From positions 1 to 64,000 of the forward strand of contig NZ_JBFAHM010000017.1 in NCBI RefSeq assembly GCF_040654195.1: 64,000 nt of DNA. Reading direction: 5' to 3'. Positions 33,632 to 41,703 of this stretch are shown piece after piece (position 1 is the first letter of the stretch; each line of letters opens with the position of its first letter). The stretch is from Hamadaea sp013361475. GTDB taxonomy: Bacteria > Actinomycetota > Actinomycetes > Mycobacteriales > Micromonosporaceae. A program made the position numbers and the translations under genes. Under the pieces are notes generated by a model. It saw only the letters and a list, made by a program, of their open reading frames with translations, was not told the DNA's origin and made no database searches.

Positions 33632-34447
33632 ATGCGTAGAGGAGTCGCGACGATCGCCGTCGTGGGACTGCTGCTGTCCGGGTGCGGCGGGCCGCCGGCC
33701 GGGTCTGTCGCACCCGGACAGACCGATGCGAGTTCCCCGTCCGCGGACGAGACGGTGGGTCTGTCGTCCACCACCGCGCCGACAGCGGCCTCCTCGAAGA
33801 CTCCGACGAAGAGCCCGAGCCCGGTCGTCCCGCCGAACGGACGCAAGATCAAGGTGATGGTGCTGGGCGACTCGATCTCCGCCGGAGCCAAGGACGAGGT
33901 GATGAACGGCTACCGGCTCGACCTGCTGAAGAAGCTGCCGGCGTACGCAATCGACTATGTCGGCTCCGACGAGCGGGGCGACAGCCGCCTGGCCGACAAG
34001 GACATGCAGGCCGAGGGCGGCGCCTGCATCCACGCGACGCCCTGCAACAGCACCAGCATGTACGAGCAGACGGCGGGGTGGGTCTCCGCCGCGCAGCCGG
34101 ATGTCGTGATCATGCAGGGCGGCGGCAACGACTACTGCTGCGGGCGTGGCGACCAGCCCGACGCGGTGGTGATCCAGGCGATGACCGATTGGATCAACCT
34201 CGTCTTTCAGACCAAGCCCGGCGTGTACATCGTGGTCATCGGGATGACGGACTACCACGACGGCTACAAGAACTGGATCCCTACGTACGTCAAGAGCCAG
34301 GCTCAGGCGGGCAAGCGCATCGCGTACGTGTCGTTCGACGGGATCTCCACCTACGACACCGTCCACCCGAACGTCGCCGGATACCAGCAGCTCGCGGGCC
34401 GGATCGCGGCTGTGGTGAAGCCGATCCTCGACAAGATCCTCCGGTGA
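33632..34447 (+). CDS. Secreted SGNH/GDSL hydrolase lipoprotein
   Basis: A 271-residue exported protein. The signal peptide ends in the lipobox LLLSGC, so it should be anchored to the membrane's outer face by lipidated Cys19. A Ser/Thr/Pro-rich linker (about 20-68) leads to an SGNH domain with VLGDSISAG (nucleophile Ser), GGGNDYC (Asn) and DTVHPNVAGY (Asp/His). It is probably an esterase acting on cell-surface or extracellular esters. Four closely spaced cysteines could form disulfides. The start codon is ATG at 33632, directly after an in-frame GTG. Confidence 0.9.
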   Translation: MRRGVATIAVVGLLLSGCGGPPAGSVAPGQTDASSPSADETVGLSSTTAPTAASSKTPTKSPSPVVPPNGRKIKVMVLGDSISAGAKDEVMNGYRLDLLKKLPAYAIDYVGSDERGDSRLADKDMQAEGGACIHATPCNSTSMYEQTAGWVSAAQPDVVIMQGGGNDYCCGRGDQPDAVVIQAMTDWINLVFQTKPGVYIVVIGMTDYHDGYKNWIPTYVKSQAQAGKRIAYVSFDGISTYDTVHPNVAGYQQLAGRIAAVVKPILDKILR

Positions 34448-34483
34448 CCGTGGGAGCACGGTCGCTGGGCGTACCCTTCGACA

Positions 34484-34957
34484 ATGGCTGACCAACGACC
34501 GCCGCGCCTCGTCACCGGCGAACGGGAGAACCTCGTCCAGCTGCTCCAGTTCCAGCGGGAGTCGCTCGTCCGCAAGGTGACGGGAGTCGCCGAGGAGGCG
34601 GCACGGCAGTCCCCGGTCGGCAGCGGCACCTCGCTGCTGTGGCTCGTCAAGCACCTCACCGAGACCGAGTACTCCTGGTTCCGGCGGCGCTTCGCCGGCG
34701 AACAGGTCGAGCTTCCGTCGGCGGAGGTGCTGCCCGATGACACCATCGGGGCCGTGGTGGCGGCGTATCAGCAGGCCTGGGTGGACGTCGCGCCGATCCT
34801 CGCGACCGGCGACCTGGACGCCGAATGCCGTGAACCCGGTTCGCAGCCGCCGATGAACCTGCGCTGGGTCATCGCGCACATGCTGGAGGAGACGGCCCGG
34901 CACGCCGGTCACGCCGACATCATCCGCGAGCTGATCGACGGCTCGACCGGCCGCTGA
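34484..34957 (+). CDS. DinB/DUF664 four-helix protein
   Basis: A 157-residue DinB-superfamily protein. The metal-binding histidines are suggested by LVKHLTETEYSWF near residue 56 and MLEETARHAGHADIIREL near the C-terminus. Members of this group are thiol-linked transferases or of unknown function (mycothiol-dependent types exist in actinobacteria). It starts at ATG 34484, 36 bp after the SGNH gene, and may be co-transcribed. Confidence 0.88.
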   Translation: MADQRPPRLVTGERENLVQLLQFQRESLVRKVTGVAEEAARQSPVGSGTSLLWLVKHLTETEYSWFRRRFAGEQVELPSAEVLPDDTIGAVVAAYQQAWVDVAPILATGDLDAECREPGSQPPMNLRWVIAHMLEETARHAGHADIIRELIDGSTGR

Positions 34958-34994
34958 TCCGGCCGGTCGGGACGGAAATCCGTTGCCCGACGCG

Positions 34995-35153
34995 GTGAAT
35001 CACGCCGCCGGGCGGGTGCAGATCAGCAACAACCGCGGACGCGTGAACGGCTGGACCAGCCACGCCCGCGTCTTCGGCATCTGCACCTCCGTCGACGGCG
35101 TGGCGCGGCCCCGGATCGCCACGAAGGTCAGGTCCGGGGCCGAACCGGTTTAA
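34995..35153 (+). CDS. Possible small ORF or gene remnant
   Basis: From GTG 34995 (or TTG 34983) to TAA 35151-35153 nearly every codon ends in G or C, the pattern of real coding sequence here. The ~52-residue product (for example AAGRVQISNNRGRVNGW and ARVFGICTSVDG) looks like the end of an extracellular protein, but no signal peptide or full domain is present. It shares TTAA with the stop of the converging metallo-hydrolase. It may be a 3' fragment left by a rearrangement. A ribosome-binding site is not clear. Confidence 0.35.
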   Translation: MNHAAGRVQISNNRGRVNGWTSHARVFGICTSVDGVARPRIATKVRSGAEPV

Positions 35154-35953
35154 CCGAGCGGCACCCACGTGCCGTGCGGGGCCGTCCGCAGCAGCGCCGA
35201 CAGGCCGGCGTCGTCGAAGGCCCGCTCGATCTCGGCGAGCCCTTCGGAGAAGTGCGCCCAGCCGTCGTAGTGCGCGGGCACGACGACGTCCGCGCCCAGC
35301 ACCGCGGCCGCGGCCGCGGCCCGCTCGCCGTCGAGGGTCAACGCGCGTCCGTTGAACCGCCGTTGTACGCGGGCCGCCCCGACGTTGAGCACCGCGACGT
35401 CGATGTGCGGTACGCGTTGAGCGATCTCGGCGACCGTGCGAATCGAGGCGTTGTCCCCGCTGACGTAGACCGTGGGCAGCCCCGGTCCGGTGAGGACGAA
35501 CCCGACGACCTCGCAGTTGACGTTGCCGTCGGCGTCCCGGTCGCCGTCCTCGGGCCCGTGCACGGCCGGCACGACTTGCACGGCCAGCTCGCCGCCGTCC
35601 GGGCGGGTCACCGTGTGGCTGTCCCAGGGGCGTACGCCGATCGCGGGCGAGCCGAGCCGTCCGGCGGTGACCGGGCCGGCGATCACGAGCGGCGACCCGA
35701 GCGCGTACGCCCGGCCACGGTCGTCGAGGTTGTCGGGGTGCAGGTCATGACTGACGAGGACGAGGTCGGCCGGGCCGACGACGTCCTCGGCGGCGGCCGG
35801 CCCCGCGAGTTTGGTGAGGTATCCGTGCGGTCCCGCGTCGTCGAACGTCGGGTCGGCGACGATACGCAGTCCGCCGAGGTCGATGACGGCGGTCGGCCCG
35901 CCGAGGACGGCGATGGCCCCGTCCTGACGGGTCAGGCTGATCTTGGCATCCAC
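35150..35953 (-). CDS. Metallo-beta-lactamase-fold hydrolase (UlaG-like)
   Basis: A 267-residue cytosolic protein. The N-terminus has LRIVADPTFD, followed by LVLVSHDLHPDNLD, the metal-site loop in which the usual second histidine is a leucine. Later ligands are suggested by VVPAVHGPEDGDR, YVSGDNAS and VVPAHYDGWAHF. UlaG-type relatives are lactonases or broad phosphodiesterases. With the altered loop the metal site may hold only one ion. It stands alone between two converging or small genes. Confidence 0.88.
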   Translation of the reverse strand: MDAKISLTRQDGAIAVLGGPTAVIDLGGLRIVADPTFDDAGPHGYLTKLAGPAAAEDVVGPADLVLVSHDLHPDNLDDRGRAYALGSPLVIAGPVTAGRLGSPAIGVRPWDSHTVTRPDGGELAVQVVPAVHGPEDGDRDADGNVNCEVVGFVLTGPGLPTVYVSGDNASIRTVAEIAQRVPHIDVAVLNVGAARVQRRFNGRALTLDGERAAAAAAVLGADVVVPAHYDGWAHFSEGLAEIERAFDDAGLSALLRTAPHGTWVPLG

Positions 35954-36074
35954 GACCGAACTCTAACCGTCGCGACGGCTCGGCAGCCTGTGGTGGAAGC
36001 GAAGATCACGGTCGCAAACCAAGCGACGAAGTCGACCAGGTCGTCACAAGGCTGTCGTCGCGGCGTCGTCGTCC

Positions 36075-36350
36075 TTACGAAGTCTCGGTCAGCCGCCGGC
36101 GAAGCTCGCCTTCGAATCCCTCGTACGCGGGCACGACGTCTTCCAGATCCAACTGCGGCGGCAGATCGTCGGGGCGTTGGCGGGTCAGCAGATAGTCGAT
36201 CGTCGCCTCGACCACGCGTACGGCGGGGACGCCGTCCGGTGCGATGCGCGCGACGGCGTCGGCGGACGCCCGGACCAAGATCTCGACGGAGTCGTCTTCG
36301 AACGGGATCCGCACGAGGTGTTGTTCGCCGTCGAGTTCCTCGATCATCAC
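36075..36350 (-). CDS. Small hypothetical protein
   Basis: A ~91-residue soluble protein (VRIPFEDDSVEILVRASAD, then VRVVEATIDYLLTRQRPDDL). It is acidic with one likely helix and a two-strand segment; no known family is apparent. The start is uncertain. AAGGAG is well placed for GTG 36350 or ATG 36347, but ATGs at 36359 and 36395 are also in frame. Codon use supports a gene. It is divergent from the gas-vesicle operon across ~220 bp. Confidence 0.6.
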   Translation of the reverse strand: MMIEELDGEQHLVRIPFEDDSVEILVRASADAVARIAPDGVPAVRVVEATIDYLLTRQRPDDLPPQLDLEDVVPAYEGFEGELRRRLTETS

Positions 36351-36573
36351 CTTGATCATCTCCTTGGTGCGTGGCCACGATCGCCTATGGATCATGCTAT
36401 GCCTGCGCTTCCGGGCAGGTGATCGCACATTCGCCCGGCCCGGCCTGTTTGCTGCGAAGGTGCGAGGGTACGCGTCGCCAGATCCAGCGGCTGGGCTCAC
36501 CATCTAGGCCCTCACCAGCGAAAACAAGGCTTCCATCGGTGCGTCCAGCCGTACATGAGATGGGAGGACATCG

Positions 36574-37182
36574 ATGAAACCGACAGTGGCGATTCCCCTC
36601 GCCGTCGGCGTCGGCTACGTGCTGGGACGAACCCACAAGCTGAAGCTCGCCATCCTGCTGGGTGCGGCGGCGGCTGCGGGAAAGTTCGCCGGGCCGGCCA
36701 ACGAGATGATGCAGCGCGGGGCGCGTTCGTTGACCTCGTCGACTGACTTGAAGCAGCTCACCGAACCGGGCCAACGGCTCATGGAGGCGGCCAAGGGCGC
36801 CGCGATGACCGCGCTCACCAGCCGGCTCAACCAACTCAGCGGACGCCTCACCGAAGGCATGCCGAGTATCGGCGCCAAAGGGGGCGAAGAGTCGGACGAG
36901 CGGGAATCCGAGGAACAGGAGCCGGAGGAGCGGCGCGAACGCTCGCAGTCCGGTGAATCCCGGCGCGGCCGGCCGGCCGGCCGCCGGCGTGAAGAGCCGG
37001 AGCCCGAGGAGGAGACCGACGAGTACGACGAGGGCGACGAGGGCGACGAGGGCGACGAGGGCGACGAGGGCGACGAAGACGAGGACTACGAGGAGCCGGA
37101 GGAACAGCCTCGTGAGCAGTCGCGCGGCCGGCAGCCGGTACGCCGCAATCGGCCCGAACCGGCCGGGCGGCGGGGAAGGTAG
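36574..37182 (+). CDS. Gas-vesicle cluster acidic protein (GvpY-like)
   Basis: A 202-residue protein that heads the gas-vesicle operon. The N-terminus is hydrophobic (VAIPLAVGVGYVLGR and LAILLGAAAAAGKF), the middle is an amphipathic helix region, and residues ~105-202 are extremely acidic then basic, with five exact EGD repeats. A gene of this place and kind is called gvpY in Streptomyces clusters, and the match here is by position and composition. GGGAGGA precedes the ATG at 36574. It may link vesicle assembly to membranes or protein partners. Confidence 0.7.
   Translation: MKPTVAIPLAVGVGYVLGRTHKLKLAILLGAAAAAGKFAGPANEMMQRGARSLTSSTDLKQLTEPGQRLMEAAKGAAMTALTSRLNQLSGRLTEGMPSIGAKGGEESDERESEEQEPEERRERSQSGESRRGRPAGRRREEPEPEEETDEYDEGDEGDEGDEGDEGDEDEDYEEPEEQPREQSRGRQPVRRNRPEPAGRRGR
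37030..37074 (+). repeat. 9-bp in-frame repeat coding EGD
   Basis: Five exact head-to-tail copies of GAGGGCGAC lie in frame within the first gvp gene and encode EGD units in its acidic tail; degenerate copies flank them. Such arrays change length easily by slippage without breaking frame. Confidence 0.95.
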
Positions 37183-37188
37183 CCCGAG

Positions 37189-38163
37189 ATGACCGCGCAC
37201 ACCGGTGAACGTCCCACAGGCGTCCTCGGCAAAGCCGTCGAGAGCGTGATCAGCGCCGTGGGCAAGCGGGCCGTCTCCTCCGTCAGCGACCGCATGGGGT
37301 CGGCGACCGAGCGTCTGGCCGACTACACCAAGGGGGCGGCGGGAGACGTCAAGGAGGCCGTCCTCGACAACAGCGGACCGGCGGGCAAGGCCCTGGGCCT
37401 CGTCGACAAGGTCAAACAGAAGCTCGGCGGTGGTGGCGGCGGTCGCGGCAAGCTCAAGGTCACCAACATCGTGGAGAGCATCGACGTCGCGGTGCCGCTC
37501 AGTGTCGCGTACAACCAGTGGACGCAGTTCACCGACTTCCCGAGCTTCATGAAGAAGGTCGAGGCGGTGGAACAGGGCGACGAGCCGCAGAAGCTGTCGT
37601 GGAAGGCCCAGATCCTCTGGTCGCATCGCAGCTGGGAATCCGACATCGTCGACCAGGTTCCCGACGAGCGGATCGTGTGGCGGTCGCAGGGGGAGAAGGG
37701 TTACCCCGACGGCGCGGTGACCTTCCACGAACTCGGCCCGAACCTCACCCGGATCGTCCTCGTCCTCGAATACCACCCACAGGGGTTCTTCGAGTACACC
37801 GGCAATCTCTGGCGGGCGCAGGGCCGCCGGGCGCGGCTGGAACTCAAGCACTTCGCCCGGCACGTCATGACCGACACGCTGCTCCATCCGCAGGACGTCA
37901 CCGGCTGGCGCGGTGAGATCCACGACGGTGAGGTGACCGCCGAACCAGGCGAAGCCGAAGCCGAGGACGACCAGGTCGGCGAGCCGGACGACGGCATGGA
38001 GCCCGGCGACGAGGTCGAGCCGGAGCGGGAACGTCCAGCGGACGAGGAATCCCGGGCGCGCCGTCGGCCGTCCAGCGACCGGCGCGCGGACGAGCGTCCG
38101 CGTGGACGAGGACGCTCGCGCGATGAACGTGGCGCCCGGACCAGAACGGAGGCGCGATCATGA
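37189..38163 (+). CDS. gvpZ: GvpZ-like SRPBCC-domain gas-vesicle protein
   Basis: A 324-residue protein. An N-terminal helical region (about 1-80) and a Gly-rich linker precede a SRPBCC/polyketide-cyclase domain (about 90-225; YNQWTQFTDFPSFMKKVEAV, HRSWESDIVDQVPDERIVW). The last ~100 residues are a long acidic then Arg-rich disordered tail. Actinobacterial gas-vesicle operons carry such a gene (gvpZ). Its role is unknown; it may bind a hydrophobic ligand or nascent GvpA. It begins 6 bp after the previous gene and overlaps gvpA as ATGA. Confidence 0.85.
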   Translation: MTAHTGERPTGVLGKAVESVISAVGKRAVSSVSDRMGSATERLADYTKGAAGDVKEAVLDNSGPAGKALGLVDKVKQKLGGGGGGRGKLKVTNIVESIDVAVPLSVAYNQWTQFTDFPSFMKKVEAVEQGDEPQKLSWKAQILWSHRSWESDIVDQVPDERIVWRSQGEKGYPDGAVTFHELGPNLTRIVLVLEYHPQGFFEYTGNLWRAQGRRARLELKHFARHVMTDTLLHPQDVTGWRGEIHDGEVTAEPGEAEAEDDQVGEPDDGMEPGDEVEPERERPADEESRARRRPSSDRRADERPRGRGRSRDERGARTRTEARS

Positions 38164-38519
38164 CCATCTCGACCGACGGCGGTGGTGGTGGTGGCTCGGG
38201 CTCGTCCCTGGCCGACGTCGTCGACACCGTTCTCGACAAGGGGCTGGTGATCGACGCGTACATCGGCGCGTCGGTCGCCGGCATCGAGCTGCTGACCATC
38301 AACGCGCGGGTGGTCGTCGCCAGCGTCGACACCTATCTGCGGTTCGCCGAGCGAGCCGATCGGCTTCAGCTGGACTCCGGCGGGGCCGGTCTGCCCGAGG
38401 TGGTCCAGTCGGCGACCTCCGGCCACGCGAAGGGCAAGGCGGCCAACAGCGCACTGGGCGCGGCCAGCTCGGCACTCGACCAGCTGGCCGACTCGCTCGG
38501 CTCCCGGCAACGACAGTAG
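38160..38519 (+). CDS. gvpA: Gas-vesicle major structural protein GvpA
   Basis: A 119-residue GvpA of actinobacterial form. A Gly-rich N-terminus is followed by the shell core (about 17-65): LDKGLVIDAYIGASVAGIEL and ARVVVASVDTYLRFAERAD. The C-terminal extension (LPEVVQSATSGHAKGK...) matches that of Streptomyces GvpA. The turn normally reading RVSLVGIE is GASVAGIE here, so the usual arginine is missing. It polymerises into the hollow protein shell. Start and stop are tightly packed with neighbours. Confidence 0.92.
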   Translation: MTISTDGGGGGGSGSSLADVVDTVLDKGLVIDAYIGASVAGIELLTINARVVVASVDTYLRFAERADRLQLDSGGAGLPEVVQSATSGHAKGKAANSALGAASSALDQLADSLGSRQRQ

Positions 38520-38528
38520 GGGACGGAC

Positions 38529-39296
38529 ATGTCTGATCGCGACACCGGCCAGGGAAGCGTCTGCTACGTGTACGGCGTCGTGCCGGCCGACGTCGACATC
38601 GACGAGGAGGTGCGGGGCGTCGCGGCCCCGCCAGCTCGCGTACAGGTGATCCGGCGGGGCCGGGTCGCGGGGCTGGTCAGCGAGATAGACCGCGACCGGC
38701 CGCTGGGCCGGCCCGACGACCTCGTCGCGCACAAGCAGGTCCTCGACATGGTCGCGGCGGTGGCCCCGGTGCTGCCGATGCGCTTCGGCGCCGTCGCGCC
38801 CAGCGCCGAGGTCGTCGCCGACGAGCTGCTCGACGCGCACCAGGACGAGTTGGCCGCCGACCTCGACGACATCGAGGGGTACGCCGAATACGTCCTGCAC
38901 GGCCGCTACGACTCGGAGGCATTGCTGGCCGCGGTATTGCAGGAGAACCCGGCGGCCGCCCGGCTGCGGGACGCCCTCCACGGCGTACCGGAGGAGCAGA
39001 GCCGGGACGCGCGGATCCGGCTCGGCGAGTTCATCGGTCAGGCGGTGGAGGCGAAGCGGAAGGCGGACACCGAAACGGTGATGCGGGAGCTGCAGCCGCT
39101 CGCCCGCGAAATGAGCGTTCGCGACCCGACGCACGAGGACGACGCGATCTATCTCGCCGTCCTGGCCGAGACCGGACGCTCCGGCGACCTCGAACAGTAC
39201 GCCGAGGACTTGGCACACCGCTGGGACGGCTGGATCACGCCGCAGCTGCTCGGCCCGATGGCGGCGTACGACTTCGTCGCCGCACCGGAGGCGTGA
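38529..39296 (+). CDS. gvpF: Gas-vesicle protein GvpF
   Basis: A 255-residue GvpF/GvpL-family protein. Family blocks are YVYGVVPADV at the start, VLPMRFGAV near 80, the IEGYAEYVLHGRYD and RLRDALHGVP segments, and LLGPMAAYDFV at the C-terminus. GvpF contacts GvpA during nucleation and is a minor shell-associated component. It starts 9 bp after gvpA and ends one base before gvpG. Confidence 0.93.
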   Translation: MSDRDTGQGSVCYVYGVVPADVDIDEEVRGVAAPPARVQVIRRGRVAGLVSEIDRDRPLGRPDDLVAHKQVLDMVAAVAPVLPMRFGAVAPSAEVVADELLDAHQDELAADLDDIEGYAEYVLHGRYDSEALLAAVLQENPAAARLRDALHGVPEEQSRDARIRLGEFIGQAVEAKRKADTETVMRELQPLAREMSVRDPTHEDDAIYLAVLAETGRSGDLEQYAEDLAHRWDGWITPQLLGPMAAYDFVAAPEA

Positions 39297-39297
39297 C

Positions 39298-39564
39298 ATG
39301 GACCTGTTCGCGGCCATCGCCACGTTGCCGCTGGCACCGGTACGCGGCCTGCTGGCGGTGGCCAAGGTCATCCAGGGTGAGGTAGACCGGCAGCTCTACG
39401 ACCCGGGGAACGCCCGGCGGCAGATCGAGCAGCTGGAATCCGCCGAGCAGAGCGGAGACCTGTCCGACGCCGACCGCGAACAGGCCGAGCGGGAGATCGT
39501 CGGGCGGCTGGTCGCCCAGCCGTCCGACACCACCTCGGACAACGGTGAGGAGGAGCAAGGATGA
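39298..39564 (+). CDS. gvpG: Gas-vesicle protein GvpG
   Basis: An 88-residue helical protein: LFAAIATLPLAPVRGLLAVA at the N-terminus, then IQGEVDRQLYDPGNARRQIEQLE and an acidic end. This is the standard GvpG layout. GvpG is a small assembly factor needed for vesicle formation. The start follows the gvpF stop as TGACATG, and its own end overlaps gvpO as ATGA. Confidence 0.9.
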   Translation: MDLFAAIATLPLAPVRGLLAVAKVIQGEVDRQLYDPGNARRQIEQLESAEQSGDLSDADREQAEREIVGRLVAQPSDTTSDNGEEEQG

Positions 39565-39884
39565 GAACCCATCACGACACCGACGTCTCCGGGCGGCGCC
39601 GCAACGGAGCGGACCAGGACCTGACGACCGCCGAGGCGGCGCAGGCCGGGCTGCGGCACGTCGCGGACCTCACCGGCAACGAAACCGTGGGCATCGTCTC
39701 GGTGGAGCCGTCCGACCAGGGTTGGCTGATCGGCGTCGAGACCGTCGAGGAACGGCGCGTCCCGTCCTCGACCGACGTCTTGGCGTTGTACACGGCGGAG
39801 ATCGACCTCGATGGCGAACTGCTGTCCTACCGGCGCGTCCGCCGGTACTCACGGGGTCACGGCGACGACGGGGTCTCCTCATGA
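39561..39884 (+). CDS. gvpO: Gas-vesicle protein GvpO
   Basis: A 107-residue protein. The GvpO signature is GWLIGVETVEERRVPSSTDVL followed by ALYTAEIDLDGELLSYRRVRRY. GvpO is required for expression or assembly of vesicles. It overlaps gvpG and gvpJ by four bases each. In Streptomyces gvpO usually precedes gvpA; here it follows gvpG. Confidence 0.9.
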   Translation: MRTHHDTDVSGRRRNGADQDLTTAEAAQAGLRHVADLTGNETVGIVSVEPSDQGWLIGVETVEERRVPSSTDVLALYTAEIDLDGELLSYRRVRRYSRGHGDDGVSS

Positions 39885-40264
39885 CCGAATCCACCACAGG
39901 CATGGCACAACCGCTGGGCGCCCCGGCGACCGGCCAGCAGTCGGCCAATCTCGGCGACATCCTGGAGCGCGTCCTGGACAAGGGACTCGTGATCGTCGGG
40001 GACATCAAGGTCAACCTGCTCGACATCGAGCTGCTGACCGTCAAGCTCCGGCTGCTCGTCGCGTCCGTGGAGACCGCCCGTCAGCTCGGCATCGACTGGT
40101 GGCAGCACGATCCGTGGCTCACCTCCGGTGCACAGCCGGCCGTCGGCGGCCCGACGAGTACGCCGGTCACCGGTCCCCGGCGGGAGGCTATCGCGAACGG
40201 CGACCACTTCGCGGAGCAGCGGTTCTCGGACGATCGACTATCGGAGGAGCAGAACGATGAGTAA
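39881..40264 (+). CDS. gvpJ: Gas-vesicle protein GvpJ
   Basis: A 127-residue GvpA-family minor protein. The core ILERVLDKGLVIVGDIKVNL, then DIELLTVKLRLLVASVETA, with the VGDIKV turn, distinguishes GvpJ from GvpA. The C-terminal extension is hydrophilic. GvpJ is thought to form vesicle tips. It overlaps gvpL by 8 bp. Confidence 0.9.
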   Translation: MTESTTGMAQPLGAPATGQQSANLGDILERVLDKGLVIVGDIKVNLLDIELLTVKLRLLVASVETARQLGIDWWQHDPWLTSGAQPAVGGPTSTPVTGPRREAIANGDHFAEQRFSDDRLSEEQNDE

Positions 40265-41141
40265 CCGAACCGGCCTCTGGCTCTACGCGGTCACCCGTCC
40301 GTCCGACGACCTGGACGGGCTGGCGATCACCGGGATGAGAGGTCAACCCGTGTGCCTGCGGGATGTGGGGGACCTCGTCGCCATCGCGACCGTGCTGGAC
40401 CTCGACGCCGCACCGGCCGCCGACCTCGGAACCGCGCTGAACGACCTGCCGACGCTCGAGCCCATCGCGCGTGCCCACCATGCGGTCATCACCGTCGTCG
40501 CCCGGATGGGCGCCACCCTGCCGGCCCGGCTGGCCACCGTCTTCGCCGACCACGACAGCCTCGACGCCCTGCTGGCCGAGCGGCGATACCAGCTGCACGC
40601 CGCCCTCGACCACGTCGCTGGGCGTACCGAATGGGGGATCAAGGTCTACCCGCGAGCCATGGCGGCGGATGCCGCCGACTCGGCCGACGACGGCTCGGCG
40701 ACCGGCGCGGGCGCCCGATATCTGCAGCGGCGCCGGGCCGAGCTGGACGCCGGTCGCCGGGCCGCCGCGCGGACCGCCGCGACCGCGCAGACCATCTATC
40801 GCGTGCTGGCCCGGCACAGCCAGCAAGCCCAGCAGAACCTGGTCGGCCGGGTGCCGCGGGCCGAGGTCCCGGTGCTCAACGGCGCCTTCCTCGTCGACGA
40901 TCGCGATGTCGGCGTCTTCCTCGGCGCGGTCGACGGCCTGCGCCACAGCAATCCCGAGGTACGCGTGGACATCACGGGTCCGTGGCCGGCGTACTCGTTC
41001 GCCGAGCTGAACCTCGAGCAGACCGATCTGCATCTTGACCAGGCCGAGCTGAACCCGGAACCGGCCGAGCTGAGCCTCGAACGAACCGAGCCGAGCCGGG
41101 CAGCCGCAGCGGGATTAGGGGCGGACCGTGCAGCCCTATGA
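40257..41141 (+). CDS. gvpL: Gas-vesicle protein GvpL with repeat-like C-terminal tail
   Basis: A 294-residue GvpF/GvpL-family protein: LWLYAVTRPSDDL at the N-terminus, MGATLPARLATVFAD, a middle helical region rich in Ala/Arg, and ITGPWPAYSFAELN. After this normal family end come ~35 residues built from similar short blocks (ELNLEQTDLHLDQ, ELNPEP, ELSLERTEP), a tail I do not associate with the family. It may be a coiled or interaction segment. Confidence 0.9.
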   Translation: MSNRTGLWLYAVTRPSDDLDGLAITGMRGQPVCLRDVGDLVAIATVLDLDAAPAADLGTALNDLPTLEPIARAHHAVITVVARMGATLPARLATVFADHDSLDALLAERRYQLHAALDHVAGRTEWGIKVYPRAMAADAADSADDGSATGAGARYLQRRRAELDAGRRAAARTAATAQTIYRVLARHSQQAQQNLVGRVPRAEVPVLNGAFLVDDRDVGVFLGAVDGLRHSNPEVRVDITGPWPAYSFAELNLEQTDLHLDQAELNPEPAELSLERTEPSRAAAAGLGADRAAL

Positions 41142-41331
41142 CGACCCGGTCGATCAATCGGTCGTCCTCCCGCCCGCGCAGACGTCCCTGGTCGACATCC
41201 TGGACCGCGTCCTGGCCGCCGGCGTCGTCATCACCGGAGACGTGACGATCTCCATCGCCGAGGTCGACCTGATCCACCTCTCGCTGAACGCCCTGCTCGC
41301 CTCCGCGGCCGGCGTCGAGGATCCGCGATGA
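41128..41331 (+). CDS. gvpS: Gas-vesicle protein GvpS (GvpA-family minor protein)
   Basis: A 67-residue protein of the GvpA/J/M/S family: SLVDILDRVLAAGVVITGDV then ISIAEVDLIHLSLNALLAS. It is the GvpA paralogue normally found between gvpL and gvpK in actinobacteria. It starts at GTG 41128 within the end of gvpL and overlaps gvpK as ATGA. Confidence 0.9.
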   Translation: MQPYDDPVDQSVVLPPAQTSLVDILDRVLAAGVVITGDVTISIAEVDLIHLSLNALLASAAGVEDPR

Positions 41332-41639
41332 CGGCCACCGGTCCGCCGAGCAGCCGCCGGATCGAACTCGACCGCGACTCCGCCGAACGCGGCTTCGCTG
41401 CCCTGGTGCTCACCATCGTCGAGCTGATCCGCCAGCTCATGGAACGGCAGGCGTTGCGCCGCATCGACCACGGCGACCTCACCGACGACCAGATCGAGCA
41501 GATCGGCGCCACGCTGCTGGCCCTCGACGAGCAGATGACCGTGCTGTGCGAGCATTTCGGGCTGCGGCCGGAGGACTTGAACCTGGATCTGGGCCCCCTG
41601 GGCACACTGCTGCCGCCGGAACACCCGCGTTCCTCCTAA
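41328..41639 (+). CDS. gvpK: Gas-vesicle protein GvpK
   Basis: A 103-residue helical protein with the GvpK core: LVLTIVELIRQLMERQALRR, then IEQIGATLLALDEQM and GLRPEDLNLDLGPLG. It is needed for vesicle assembly and ends the operon. The following 64 bp hold no evident terminator before the STAS-domain gene. Confidence 0.93.
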   Translation: MTATGPPSSRRIELDRDSAERGFAALVLTIVELIRQLMERQALRRIDHGDLTDDQIEQIGATLLALDEQMTVLCEHFGLRPEDLNLDLGPLGTLLPPEHPRSS

Positions 41640-41703
41640 CGAGCAGCGGTCCAAACGCGCGCCGGGCCGGATTTCCCCTCCCGGTGGGGCACACAATGGT
41701 CGG

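Noticed and set aside
36397..37923. 508-codon minus-strand frame across the first gas-vesicle genes
   Set aside because: It is antisense to two genes with good ribosome sites and operon packing; the apparent Leu/Val-rich stretch is the reverse of the GAGGGCGAC repeat.
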